From Streptomyces jeddahensis (GTDB taxonomy: Bacteria > Actinomycetota > Actinomycetes > Streptomycetales > Streptomycetaceae): a DNA stretch of 64,000 bases. The notes beneath the pieces were generated by a model, which had not been told where the DNA came from, made no database searches, and was given only the letters and a program-made list of their open reading frames with translations. Below are positions 1 through 8,452 of this stretch, in pieces. Numbering within the stretch: position 1 is the first letter of the stretch; the number at the start of each line of letters is the position of its first letter. The position numbers and the translations under genes were made by a program. The DNA lies in contig NZ_LOHS01000027.1 in the NCBI RefSeq assembly GCF_001642995.1, positions 62,001 through 126,000 on the forward strand. The letters run 5' to 3'.

Positions 1-629
1 GCAAGCCGGGTCCTGAGTTCTCCACGGCCCAGCTCGTCTTCGCAGCGGTCGCCTCGGTGGTGCTCTACGGGCTGTTCGTGGCCACGCAGACGGTCCGGCA
101 CCGCGACTACTTCCTTCCGATGACCCGGAAGGGCGAGGTGATCGACGCGGACCAGCACGCCGAAGCCCCGTCGGCCCGGATCGCCCTCATCAGCCTGCTT
201 CTGCTGGCGTGTGCCCTGGTCGGCGTCGTCGGCCTCGCGAAGGGCGTGTCACCGACCATCGAGTCCGGCGTGGAGGCGGCCGGAATGCCGCACTCCGTGG
301 TCGGCGTCATCATCGCGCTGCTCGTGCTGCTGCCCGAGACCATCGCCGCGTTGCGTGCCGCCCGCCGCGACCGTGTGCAGACCAGTCTGAACCTGGCCCT
401 GGGATCGGCGATGGCCAGCATCGGGCTGACCATTCCCGCCGTGGCGCTCGCATCGATCTGGCTGTCGGGGCCGCTCGTCCTGGGTCTCGGTGCCGTCCAC
501 CTGGTGCTGCTCGCCCTCACGATCGGCGTCAGCATCCTCACCGTTGTGCCGGGCCGCGCCACCCCGCTGCAGGGCGGTGTCCACCTGGTGCTGTTCGCTG
601 CGTACTTGGAGCTGGCGATCACTCCGTAG
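1..629 (+). CDS. Ca2+/H+ (cation:proton) antiporter, ChaA type, C-terminal part
   Basis: The gene enters from the left edge, so its start is missing; about 209 codons are visible. The protein is membrane-embedded, with at least five hydrophobic segments. It carries the ESGVEAAG and LLPETIAAL motifs, whose acidic residues form the ion site in the cation/calcium exchanger superfamily, followed by NLALGSAMASIGL, the second alpha-repeat. It would exchange cytoplasmic Ca2+ (or Na+/K+) for protons at the cell membrane. It ends in TAG at 627-629 and reads away from the edge toward aroQ, 135 bp further on. The subfamily (ChaA-like rather than YrbG-like) rests on the LPET motif; the substrate is inferred. 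Confidence 0.8.
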   Translation, partial: KPGPEFSTAQLVFAAVASVVLYGLFVATQTVRHRDYFLPMTRKGEVIDADQHAEAPSARIALISLLLLACALVGVVGLAKGVSPTIESGVEAAGMPHSVVGVIIALLVLLPETIAALRAARRDRVQTSLNLALGSAMASIGLTIPAVALASIWLSGPLVLGLGAVHLVLLALTIGVSILTVVPGRATPLQGGVHLVLFAAYLELAITP

Positions 630-764
630 CAAGCGGCGCTCCATCCGAGGGCGGCGGCCTGCGGGCACCGTGATAGACCGGGTCTCGACAGCACCGAACG
701 CAGCCGCCGTACGCAGCCGCAGGCCCCAGGCCGAATGCAGCCGCCGATCCGACAGGAGGCCCCC

Positions 765-1232
765 GTGCCCCGCACCCTCGCCAGCGCCCCCATCATGATC
801 CTCAACGGGCCCAACCTGAACCTCCTCGGCCAGCGGCAGCCGGAGATCTACGGCTCCGACACCCTCGCCGACGTCGAGGCGCTGTGCGCCAAGGCGGCGG
901 CCGCGCACGGCGGCACCGTCGACTTCCGTCAGTCGAACCACGAGGGCGAGTTGGTCGACTGGATCCACGAGGCCCGCCAGAACCACGTCGGCATCGTGAT
1001 CAACCCGGCCGCCTACTCCCACACCTCCGTGGCGATCCTGGATGCGCTCAACACCTGTGACGGCATGCCGGTGTTGGAGGTCCACATCTCCAACATCCAC
1101 CAGCGCGAGGAGTTCCGGCACCACTCGTACGTCTCACTGCGTGCGGACGGCGTCATCGCGGGATGCGGCGTCCAGGGGTACGCGTTCGCCGTCGAACGGG
1201 TGGCCGCGCTGGTCGGGCAGCGCGAGGCGTAA
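765..1232 (+). CDS. aroQ: Type II 3-dehydroquinate dehydratase
   Basis: Converts 3-dehydroquinate to 3-dehydroshikimate, the third step of the shikimate pathway, as a cytosolic dodecamer. The type II signatures are all present: [17 protein letters not shown] near the N-terminus (catalytic Arg and Tyr), the NPAAYSHTS segment in the middle, and [14 protein letters not shown] with the catalytic His. I place the start at the GTG at 765 because AGGAGG (754-759) lies five bases upstream. An in-frame ATG at 735 would add ten residues and lacks such a site. The product is 155 aa, normal for the family. The gene stands alone between the antiporter and an aldo/keto reductase. Confidence 0.95.
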   Translation: MPRTLASAPIMILNGPNLNLLGQRQPEIYGSDTLADVEALCAKAAAAHGGTVDFRQSNHEGELVDWIHEARQNHVGIVINPAAYSHTSVAILDALNTCDGMPVLEVHISNIHQREEFRHHSYVSLRADGVIAGCGVQGYAFAVERVAALVGQREA

Positions 1233-1346
1233 TCACCGCCCGCCGCAGGAGCCGCCATTCCGTGAAGGCCTTGCCTTCGCCTGCGCTCCAAGTCGCAGAC
1301 TCCTGTTCAAAGCCCGGGACGACGAGCCCGAACGGGAGGGGACCCC

Positions 1347-2330
1347 GTGAAATACCGCACCATAGGCAGCGATCCGCAGACCCGCCGCGAGGTGAGCGTG
1401 CTCGCTCTCGGCGCGATGCTCTTCGGCTCCGTGACCGACGAGAAGACCTCCTTCGCCATCCTGGACCGCTATGTCGAGGCCGGCGGGACGTTCATCGACA
1501 CCTCCGACAACTACGCCTTCTGGATCGACGGCAGCCAGGGCGGGCAGAGTGAGGAGCTGCTCGGGCGCTGGCGGCGTAGCCGGGGCATCGGCGACGAGAT
1601 CGTCATCGCCACGAAGCTGGGCGCGCGGCCGCTCGCGCCCGGCACCGGCTATGTCGACAATCCGGAGGGGCTGTCCCGGAAGGTGATCCGGGAGTCCGCA
1701 GAGCGTAGCCGGGAGCGGCTCGGGGTCGACCGGATCGATCTCCTCTACGCGCACATCGAGGACCGGAGCGTTCCCCTGCGCGACACGGTCGAAGGCTTCG
1801 CCGAGCTGGTGGCCGAGGGGACGGTGGGGCTGCTCGGGGTGAGCAACCACGCGATCTGGCGGGTGGAGCGGGCCCGTGCTCTCGCCGCGTCGGGCGGGTT
1901 GCCAGGCTACGAGGTTCTGCAGTACCAGCACAGCCACCTCCGGCCGCGTACCGACGTGCCCGAGCCGCTCTTCCCGGACGGCAGCCTCGGCCATGCCGGA
2001 GCGGAGTTGCTGAGCTATCTGCGGTCCGAGCCCGGCCTGACCCTGGTCGCCTACTCGCCCCTGCTCAAGGGCGCCTACACCAAGGAGGACAGGCTGCCGC
2101 CGGACTACGAGCACCCGGGGACACCCGCCCGCCTCGCGGTGCTGCGCGAGGTCGCGCAGGAGACCGGCGCGACCGTCAACCAGGTCGTGCTGGCCTGGCA
2201 GATCGGCGGCAGCCTGCCGGTGATCCCGCTGGCCGGGGCGTCGTCGGTGGCGCAGCTGGAGGAGAACCTGGCCGCGGTGGACCTGGAGCTGACGGAGGAG
2301 CAGCGGGCTCGGCTGGACGCCGTGCGCTAG
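1347..2330 (+). CDS. Aldo/keto reductase
   Basis: A 327-aa NADPH-dependent oxidoreductase of the aldo/keto reductase superfamily, expected to fold as a TIM barrel and act on aldehydes or ketones in the cytosol. Visible family features are FIDTSDNYAFW (catalytic Asp and Tyr), VIATKLGAR with the catalytic Lys, LDRIDLLY-like RIDLLYAH and the C-terminal NQVVLAWQIGG cofactor region. The GTG start has a strong GGGAGGGG site at 1334-1341. The TAG stop is followed by a dispersed Streptomyces-type repeat and then a convergent gene. The substrate cannot be told from sequence or context. Confidence 0.88.
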   Translation: MKYRTIGSDPQTRREVSVLALGAMLFGSVTDEKTSFAILDRYVEAGGTFIDTSDNYAFWIDGSQGGQSEELLGRWRRSRGIGDEIVIATKLGARPLAPGTGYVDNPEGLSRKVIRESAERSRERLGVDRIDLLYAHIEDRSVPLRDTVEGFAELVAEGTVGLLGVSNHAIWRVERARALAASGGLPGYEVLQYQHSHLRPRTDVPEPLFPDGSLGHAGAELLSYLRSEPGLTLVAYSPLLKGAYTKEDRLPPDYEHPGTPARLAVLREVAQETGATVNQVVLAWQIGGSLPVIPLAGASSVAQLEENLAAVDLELTEEQRARLDAVR

Positions 2331-2374
2331 CGCTTCGCTGGGAGTGCCGCGACCGCGATGTGCCGTCGGTCGTC

Positions 2375-2425
2375 TGCGGCGCCGTCGTGGCTGGTCGCGC
2401 AGTTCCCCGCGCCCCTTCAGGGCGC
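2375..2425. repeat. Dispersed Streptomyces intergenic repeat with small hairpin
   Basis: The stretch containing CGTCGTGGCTGGTCGCGCAG and then TTCCCCGCGCCCCTT resembles a palindromic element that I recall as common between Streptomyces genes. Its right part can fold as GCGCCC (2409-2414) against GGGCGC (2420-2425). It lies between the convergent aldo/keto reductase and metallo-hydrolase genes and probably acts as a weak bidirectional terminator. The repeat identity is from memory, not from a search. Confidence 0.5.
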
Positions 2426-2483
2426 TGCCGAACCGCAGCAGGCAGGGCCGCAGCCGTACGCGCGCGGGGCAGGTGACGCCCGG

Positions 2484-3140
2484 TCACCAGCCCCGCGCGC
2501 GCCACTCCGACAGATGCGGGCGCTCCGCGCCGAGCGTCGTGTCGTTGCCGTGCCCCGGGTACACCCACGTCTCGTCCGGCAGCGGGTCGAAGATCTTCGT
2601 TTCCACGTCGTGGATGAGGCTGGCGAAGGCCTTCGGGTCCTTCCACGTGTTGCCGACGCCGCCCGGGAACAGGCAGTCGCCCGTGAATACGTGCGGGTGC
2701 CCGTGCGGGTCGTCGTAGATGAGGGCGATGGAGCCGGGGGTGTGCCCCACCAGGTGGCGGGCCGTGAGCTCGACGCGGCCCACGCGGATCGTGTCGCCGT
2801 CCTCGACCAGCACGTCGGTCGGGACGGGGATGCCCTCCGCGTCGTACCGCCCGGCGTAGGTGCGTGCGCCCGTGGCCTCGACCACCTGCGCCAGCGCCTG
2901 CCAGTGGTCGCCGTGGCGGTGGGTGGTGACGACGGACGCGATGCCGTCGTCACCGATCAGCGTCAGCAGCGTCTCGGGGTCGTTGGCCGCGTCGATCAGC
3001 AGCTGCTCGTCCGTGGCCCGGCAGCGCAGCAGATAGGCGTTGTTGTCCATCGGGCCGACCGCGACCTTGGAGATCATCAGGTCCTGCAACTCGTGCACGT
3101 CCGCAGGTCCGCCGACCTTCACCGCTCCGCTGTACGTCAT
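2484..3140 (-). CDS. MBL-fold metallo-hydrolase (glyoxalase II-like)
   Basis: A 218-aa metallo-beta-lactamase-fold hydrolase. The metal ligands are clear: THRHGDHW (HxHxDH motif), GHTPGS, GDCLFPGG and YPGHG near the C-terminus. This pattern fits the glyoxalase II branch, which hydrolyses thioesters such as S-lactoylglutathione. Streptomyces uses mycothiol rather than glutathione. The gene sits 22 bp downstream of a mycothiol-type isomerase, so a mycothiol thioester or persulfide is a reasonable but unproven substrate. The start is the ATG at 3140; the Shine-Dalgarno match is weak, consistent with read-through from upstream. The gene converges on the aldo/keto reductase. Confidence 0.85.
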   Translation of the reverse strand: MTYSGAVKVGGPADVHELQDLMISKVAVGPMDNNAYLLRCRATDEQLLIDAANDPETLLTLIGDDGIASVVTTHRHGDHWQALAQVVEATGARTYAGRYDAEGIPVPTDVLVEDGDTIRVGRVELTARHLVGHTPGSIALIYDDPHGHPHVFTGDCLFPGGVGNTWKDPKAFASLIHDVETKIFDPLPDETWVYPGHGNDTTLGAERPHLSEWRARGW

Positions 3141-3162
3141 GGCAGTCAGCCTACTCAGCGGA

Positions 3163-3888
3163 TCACAGCGGTGGCAGTACGGGGAGCGGGCCGCCGTCCG
3201 TGGTCAGTGAGGATCCGTCGCGGCGCCCGGCCAGCCAGCCGAGCAGATCGGCACGGCGGCCGCTGACCGTGAGGTCGAACCGGGGCTCACGGCCGCGCTC
3301 GATCTCTTCCAGGCTGAGGCCCTCGACGGCCCCGGTGCCCAGCGCGCGGCCGTCGTCCTGCTTGATCAACAGCGCGGGTACGCCGGGATGGTGGCGGAAC
3401 CGATGGGCGAGGAAGTTGATCTCGCGCTGCGTGAACTCCTCCGACAGATCCTCCAGCTCGTACCCGATGCCCAGATCCACGTGGTGCAGCTCGACCTCGA
3501 TCCACCGCCGGAACGGGACCTGCGACGCGATATCCGTCACGCCGTTCCGCAGCTCCACCGTGCGGGACCAGTCCGCGGGCGCCGCGCACGCCTCCTGGAA
3601 GCGGGCGGCACTGTCGCGCACGTCCGTGAGCTGTTCCTCGAGCCCGCGCGGGGCGTCCCGTTCGATGTCGGCCTCACGCTGCTGGGCGTCCGCGTACATC
3701 GGACGCCCCTCGAGGACGTTCACGAGCGCGTCCGCGTTGCGGGCGAGGTGGGCGAGGACGTGGCCGCGGGTCCAGCCGGGAAGCCGTGACGGCTCGGCGA
3801 CGGAAGCGTTGTCCAGTGTGGCGGCTGCGGTCAGCAGCCGGTCGGTCGCGTCACGTACAGACGCCAGGTCGCGCACATGATCGTTCAT
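3163..3888 (-). CDS. Maleylpyruvate isomerase family, mycothiol-dependent (DinB-like) protein
   Basis: A 241-aa protein with the N-terminal DinB/mycothiol maleylpyruvate isomerase domain: [20 protein letters not shown] around residues 40-60 contains the metal-binding His, with further His residues near VELHHVDLG. The family uses mycothiol as cofactor or substrate in isomerisation, transfer or detoxification. This copy stands with a metallo-hydrolase and is not beside aromatic catabolism genes, so its reaction is unknown. A second family member of identical length (34347-35072) belongs to the gentisate operon. I chose ATG 3888 because family homology begins there; a longer frame extends upstream without support. 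It diverges from uvrA. Confidence 0.78.
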   Translation of the reverse strand: MNDHVRDLASVRDATDRLLTAAATLDNASVAEPSRLPGWTRGHVLAHLARNADALVNVLEGRPMYADAQQREADIERDAPRGLEEQLTDVRDSAARFQEACAAPADWSRTVELRNGVTDIASQVPFRRWIEVELHHVDLGIGYELEDLSEEFTQREINFLAHRFRHHPGVPALLIKQDDGRALGTGAVEGLSLEEIERGREPRFDLTVSGRRADLLGWLAGRRDGSSLTTDGGPLPVLPPL

Positions 3889-3946
3889 GGGGCCGACGAT
3901 AGTCCTGCCACACGTTCGGGTGAAGGTGGTGGAGCGCCGACCAAAA

Positions 3947-3968
3947 TCGAATGCACGTGCTATAGGGT
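3947..3968 (+). promoter_or_regulatory. Candidate uvrA promoter with LexA-like box
   Basis: TCGAATGCACGTGCTA (3947-3962) matches 9 of the 12 defined bases of the actinobacterial SOS box TCGAAC-N4-GTTCGA. It runs into TAGGGT (3963-3968), a typical Streptomyces -10 hexamer, about 145 bp before uvrA. A repressor here would block the -10. The right half-site is weak, so this is tentative. Confidence 0.3.
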
Positions 3969-4111
3969 CGAGTGCGTCGTCGGGCATGCTGGAAGGCCCG
4001 GGATTGTTACCAACCAGCGAAACCAGTCCGGCGCTGTCGGTGGCTCCCCCTAGTCTGTGAGAGACGGGGGCCCCGCCCCTGTCGCTTCTCTCAAGAAAGG
4101 TGCGGACCGGC

Positions 4112-7090
4112 GTGGCCGACCGTCTCATCGTCCGTGGAGCGCGCGAGCACAACCTGAAGAACGTCTCCCTCGACCTCCCGCGCGACTCCCTCATCGTCTT
4201 CACGGGTCTGTCCGGGTCGGGGAAGTCGTCGCTCGCCTTCGACACGATCTTCGCCGAGGGCCAGCGGCGTTACGTCGAGTCGCTCTCCTCATACGCTCGG
4301 CAGTTCCTCGGGCAGATGGACAAGCCGGACGTCGACTTCATCGAGGGCCTGTCGCCTGCGGTCTCGATCGACCAGAAGTCGACCTCGCGCAACCCGCGCT
4401 CGACGGTCGGCACGATCACCGAGGTCTACGACTACCTGCGCCTGCTCTTCGCGCGCATCGGCAAGCCGCACTGCCCCGAGTGCGGCCGCCCCATCTCCCG
4501 GCAGTCGCCGCAGGCGATCGTCGACAAGGTCCTCGAGCTGCCCGAGGGCAGCCGCTTCCAGGTCCTCTCGCCGCTGGTGCGCGAGCGCAAGGGCGAGTTC
4601 GTCGACCTGTTCAGCGACCTTCAGACGAAGGGCTACAGCCGCGCGCGCGTCGACGGCGAGACGATTCAGCTGAGCGATCCGCCGACGCTGAAGAAGCAGG
4701 AGAAGCACACCATCGAGGTGGTCGTCGACCGCCTCACCGTCAAGGACGGCGCCAAGCGCCGGCTGACCGACTCGGTCGAGACGGCCCTCGGCCTCTCCGG
4801 CGGCATGGTCGTGCTCGACTTCGTCGACCTCCCCGAGGACGACCCCGAGCGCGAGCGCATGTACTCGGAGCACCTCTATTGCCCGTACGACGACCTCTCC
4901 TTCGAAGAGCTCGAGCCCCGCTCCTTCTCCTTCAACTCGCCCTTCGGCGCCTGCCCGGACTGCACGGGCATCGGTACGCGCATGGAGGTCGACCCCGAGC
5001 TGATCGTCCCCGACGAGGAGAAGTCCCTCGACGACGGGGCCATCCACCCCTGGTCGCACGGCCACACCAAGGACTACTTCGGGCGGCTCGTCGGCGCGCT
5101 CGCCGACGCCCTCGGGTTCCGCACCGACATCCCGTGGGCAGGGCTGCCGCAGCGCGCCAAGAAGGCCCTGCTGTACGGGCACAAGACGCAGATCGAGGTG
5201 CGATACCGCAACCGCTACGGCCGCGAGCGGCGGTACACGACCCCGTTCGAGGGCGCCGTCCCCTTCGTGAAGCGGCGGCACAGCGAGGCCGAGAGCGACG
5301 CCAGCCGCGAGCGCTTCGAGGGATACATGCGCGAGGTGCCCTGCCCCACCTGTGAGGGCACGCGCCTCAAGCCGATCGTGCTCGCCGTCACGATCATGGA
5401 CAAGTCCATCGCCGAGGTCTCGGCCATGTCGATCAGCGACTGCGCGGACTTCCTCGGCGAGCTGAAGCTCAGCGCCCGTGACAAGAAGATCGCCGAGCGG
5501 GTCCTGAAGGAGGTCAACGAGCGGCTGCGCTTCCTGGTCGACGTGGGCCTCGACTATCTCTCGCTGAACCGCGCGGCCGGCACGCTCTCCGGCGGCGAGG
5601 CCCAGCGCATCCGCCTCGCCACCCAGATCGGCTCCGGCCTCGTCGGCGTGCTCTACGTCCTCGACGAGCCGTCGATCGGCCTGCACCAGCGCGACAACCA
5701 CCGCCTCATCGAGACCCTGGTCCGGCTGCGCGACATGGGCAACACGCTCATCGTCGTCGAGCACGACGAGGACACCATCAAGGTCGCCGACTGGGTCGTC
5801 GACATCGGCCCCGGCGCCGGTGAGCACGGCGGCAAGGTCGTGCACAGCGGCCCGCTCGCCGAGCTGCTGGCCAACAGCGAGTCGATGACCGGCCAGTACC
5901 TGTCGGGCAGGAAGTCCATCGTCCTGCCCGACATCCGCCGTCCCGTCGACCCGACCCGGCAGCTCACGGTGCACGGCGCCCGCGAGAACAACCTGCAGGA
6001 CATCGACGTATCGTTCCCGCTCGGCGTCCTCACGGCCGTCACAGGCGTGTCAGGATCCGGCAAGTCCACGCTGGTCAACGACATCCTGTACACGCACCTC
6101 GCGCGTGAGCTGAACGGCGCCCGGAACGTTCCGGGGCGGCACACGCGCGTGGACGGCGACGACCTCGTCGACAAGGTGGTGCACGTCGACCAGTCGCCCA
6201 TCGGCCGTACACCGCGGTCGAACCCGGCGACGTACACCGGCGTCTTCGACCACGTCCGCAAGCTGTTCGCGGAGACGACCGAGGCGAAGGTCCGCGGCTA
6301 CCTGCCGGGCCGCTTCTCCTTCAACGTCAAGGGCGGCCGCTGTGAGAACTGCTCCGGCGACGGCACCATCAAGATCGAGATGAACTTCCTGCCGGACGTG
6401 TACGTGCCGTGCGAGGTCTGCCACGGCGCGCGCTACAACCGCGAGACCCTGGAGGTTCACTACAAGGGCAAGTCCATCGCCGAGGTGCTGGACATGCCGA
6501 TCGAGGAGGCCCTCGGCTTCTTCGAGGCCGTGCCCGCGATCGCCCGCCATCTGAAGACGCTCAACGACGTCGGCCTCGGCTACGTCCGGCTCGGCCAGCC
6601 CGCGCCCACGCTCTCCGGCGGTGAGGCCCAGCGCGTGAAGCTCGCGAGCGAGCTGCAGAAGCGGTCCACGGGACGGACGGTCTACGTCCTGGACGAGCCG
6701 ACCACCGGTCTGCACTTCGAGGACATCAGCAAGCTGATCTCGGTGCTGTCGGACCTGGTCGACAAGGGCAACACGGTCATCGTCATCGAGCACAACCTCG
6801 ACGTGATCAAGACGGCCGACTGGATCGTCGACATGGGACCCGAGGGCGGCAGTGGCGGCGGCCTCGTCGTCGCGGAGGGCACGCCGGAGCAGGTCGCCGG
6901 GGTGCCGACGAGCCACACCGGCAAGTTCCTGCGCGAGATCCTCGGCGCCGACCGCATCAGCGACGCGTCGTCGACGAAGGCACCGCGCAAGACGGCGGCC
7001 AAGAAGACCGTCGCGGTCAACTCCACGCCGAGGAAGACGGCCACGGCCAAGACCGCGGCCAAGAAGGCGGCGGCGTCCCGGAAGGCCTGA
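4112..7090 (+). CDS. uvrA: Excinuclease ABC subunit A
   Basis: ATP-dependent damage-recognition subunit of nucleotide excision repair, which scans DNA and loads UvrB. The 992-aa product has two ABC modules: Walker [11 protein letters not shown] (about residue 33) and [10 protein letters not shown] (about residue 650), with signatures [13 protein letters not shown] and [13 protein letters not shown]. Zinc-finger cysteines occur at [19 protein letters not shown] and the [14 protein letters not shown] pair. The start is the GTG at 4112, giving the conserved [17 protein letters not shown]; a GTG four codons earlier is less likely. The C-terminus adds about 35 Ala/Lys/Thr-rich residues resembling a histone H1-like tail, which may aid DNA binding. 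A strong hairpin follows. Confidence 0.97.
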   Translation: MADRLIVRGAREHNLKNVSLDLPRDSLIVFTGLSGSGKSSLAFDTIFAEGQRRYVESLSSYARQFLGQMDKPDVDFIEGLSPAVSIDQKSTSRNPRSTVGTITEVYDYLRLLFARIGKPHCPECGRPISRQSPQAIVDKVLELPEGSRFQVLSPLVRERKGEFVDLFSDLQTKGYSRARVDGETIQLSDPPTLKKQEKHTIEVVVDRLTVKDGAKRRLTDSVETALGLSGGMVVLDFVDLPEDDPERERMYSEHLYCPYDDLSFEELEPRSFSFNSPFGACPDCTGIGTRMEVDPELIVPDEEKSLDDGAIHPWSHGHTKDYFGRLVGALADALGFRTDIPWAGLPQRAKKALLYGHKTQIEVRYRNRYGRERRYTTPFEGAVPFVKRRHSEAESDASRERFEGYMREVPCPTCEGTRLKPIVLAVTIMDKSIAEVSAMSISDCADFLGELKLSARDKKIAERVLKEVNERLRFLVDVGLDYLSLNRAAGTLSGGEAQRIRLATQIGSGLVGVLYVLDEPSIGLHQRDNHRLIETLVRLRDMGNTLIVVEHDEDTIKVADWVVDIGPGAGEHGGKVVHSGPLAELLANSESMTGQYLSGRKSIVLPDIRRPVDPTRQLTVHGARENNLQDIDVSFPLGVLTAVTGVSGSGKSTLVNDILYTHLARELNGARNVPGRHTRVDGDDLVDKVVHVDQSPIGRTPRSNPATYTGVFDHVRKLFAETTEAKVRGYLPGRFSFNVKGGRCENCSGDGTIKIEMNFLPDVYVPCEVCHGARYNRETLEVHYKGKSIAEVLDMPIEEALGFFEAVPAIARHLKTLNDVGLGYVRLGQPAPTLSGGEAQRVKLASELQKRSTGRTVYVLDEPTTGLHFEDISKLISVLSDLVDKGNTVIVIEHNLDVIKTADWIVDMGPEGGSGGGLVVAEGTPEQVAGVPTSHTGKFLREILGADRISDASSTKAPRKTAAKKTVAVNSTPRKTATAKTAAKKAAASRKA

Positions 7091-7163
7091 GCGCCCGGAG
7101 AGCCGGCGCCGTCGGCGGACGCCCTCGATACGTGCGCTGAGCCGGACAGGCGACCCGGATACG

Positions 7164-7200
7164 TGCTGTGCCCCACGGGAACTCCCCGTGGGCCACAGCA
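7164..7200. terminator. Bidirectional stem-loop terminator
   Basis: TGCTGTGCCCCACGGG (7164-7179) pairs with CCCGTGGGCCACAGCA (7185-7200) through 16 positions with a single mismatch, closing a 5-nt AACTC loop. It lies between the convergent uvrA and sugar kinase genes and can end transcription from both sides. Confidence 0.85.
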
Positions 7201-7231
7201 GGTTGAAGGATGCGTCGCCGTCAGCGCTGGC

Positions 7232-8152
7232 CTACAGGCCCAGTTCGGTGGCGTACGGCGGCTGCGCTCCCGGGCGGGAGCAGGTGATCGCAGCGGCGCG
7301 GGCGGCGAAGCCGAGGATGTCGTGCCAGTCGTCCTCGCCGAGCGCCGCCACAGCCTCCACGGACAGCGCGTCGTGCGCGGCGAGCCGGTGCAGCAGCGCG
7401 GCGTTCACCGTGTCACCCGCGCCGATCGTGTCGACGACGTCGACGCGCACGCCCGGCACCGCGAACTCCCCGCCGTCCCTGGTCAGGACCGTGAGGCCGT
7501 CCCCACCGCGGGTCAGCACGACCGCGGCGGGGCCCGCCGCCAGCCACTCCTTCGGCGTGCCGCCGAGCCACTCGGCGTCCTCCGCGGACAGCTTCACCAG
7601 CCCGGTGTGCGGCAGCCAGGAGCGGAACCGTGCACGATACGCGTCCGCGTCCGGAATCAGCCCCGGCCGGATGTTCGGGTCCAGTGCCGTGAACACTCCC
7701 TGCGCGGCGGCGGCCCGCATCAGCTCCTCGTACGCGGTCGCGCCCGGCTCCAGGACCAGCGAACACGTTCCGAAGGACACCGCGCGCGTACCGGGCGGCA
7801 GCCGGTCCGGCACGGAGAACAGCCGGTCCGCCGTTCCCTCGACGTAGAAGGAGTACCCGGCCGAACCATCTGCGCCGATCGAGGCGACGGCGAGCGTCGT
7901 CGGTTCCGGGCCGCGCTGGACGTACGACACGTCCACACCGGCCGCACGCAGCCCGCCCAGCAGCGCCTCGCCGAACGCGTCGGCCGACACCCGGGAGCAG
8001 AAGGCCGTGGGGGAGCCGAGCCGGCCGAGCGCCACAGCGGTGTTGTAGGGCCCGCCGCCCAGGCGCGGGGCGAGGTCCGGCAGCCCGCCGCCGTCGGTCG
8101 GTCCCGGCTGCGGGACGAGATCGATCAGGGCCTCACCGGCGACGACGATCAC
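7232..8152 (-). CDS. PfkB-family carbohydrate kinase (fructokinase-like)
   Basis: A 306-aa ribokinase-family sugar kinase that phosphorylates a sugar with ATP in the cytosol. The N-terminal GEALIDLVPQ and the GGGPYNTAVALGRLG signature are present. The second PfkB signature DTIGAGDTVNAALL carries the catalytic Asp and the anion hole. The start is a GTG at 8152 with AAAGGAA about nine bases upstream. Overall layout resembles fructokinases, but the sugar cannot be fixed from sequence. It is monocistronic, converging on uvrA. Upstream lies a 10-bp palindrome, AGTGATCACT, that could bind a sugar-responsive regulator. Confidence 0.88.
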   Translation of the reverse strand: MIVVAGEALIDLVPQPGPTDGGGLPDLAPRLGGGPYNTAVALGRLGSPTAFCSRVSADAFGEALLGGLRAAGVDVSYVQRGPEPTTLAVASIGADGSAGYSFYVEGTADRLFSVPDRLPPGTRAVSFGTCSLVLEPGATAYEELMRAAAAQGVFTALDPNIRPGLIPDADAYRARFRSWLPHTGLVKLSAEDAEWLGGTPKEWLAAGPAAVVLTRGGDGLTVLTRDGGEFAVPGVRVDVVDTIGAGDTVNAALLHRLAAHDALSVEAVAALGEDDWHDILGFAARAAAITCSRPGAQPPYATELGL

Positions 8153-8452
8153 GAGACGGTTCCTTTCTCAGCGCCTCTCATGAGGTGCAGTGATCACTGA
8201 TCAGGGGTGGTGCGGGCGGGGTCGGTCCTCGGCAGGCACGCCCTACGCGGTTGCGGTGCCCGCGGGAACGTATCCCGTCTGCGCCCGAGCGTAAACGCCC
8301 ACCTGAATCCCGTACACGCTGCATCGTCTCTTCCATGAGGGTTTGGTGCTGGTCGTTCCCCGGTCGTCCACGCCGGACCGTCCACCCCGTCCGATGGGCG
8401 GGAGCTCCGCAGGCACGCCGCGCTGTCGGTCCCCGCCAGTAGGGTGTGAGGC
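8153..8452. other. 300-bp divergent spacer between sugar kinase and uvrC
   Basis: No gene is convincing here. The kinase side holds AGTGATCACT (8189-8198) inside CAGTGATCACTGATCAGG, a possible operator. The uvrC side ends in a weak ribosome site (GTGTGAGG). Both promoters must lie within, but I cannot assign -35/-10 elements with confidence. Confidence 0.5.
8189..8198. promoter_or_regulatory. Palindromic operator candidate upstream of sugar kinase
   Basis: AGTGATCACT is a perfect 10-bp palindrome followed by a second TGATCA, 37 bp upstream of the kinase start. The placement suits a sugar-responsive GntR/ROK/LacI-type repressor, none of which is encoded nearby. Confidence 0.3.

Noticed and set aside
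1301..1330. GTTCAAAGCCCG resembles a tRNA T-arm, suggesting a tRNA or attachment-site remnant before the aldo/keto reductase gene.
   Set aside because: No matching acceptor stem, anticodon arm or D-arm can be built around it; it is a chance match in spacer DNA.
4057..5355. A 432-codon plus-strand frame overlapping the start of uvrA.
   Set aside because: It is an Arg/Pro/Ala-rich out-of-frame shadow of uvrA without any recognisable motif.
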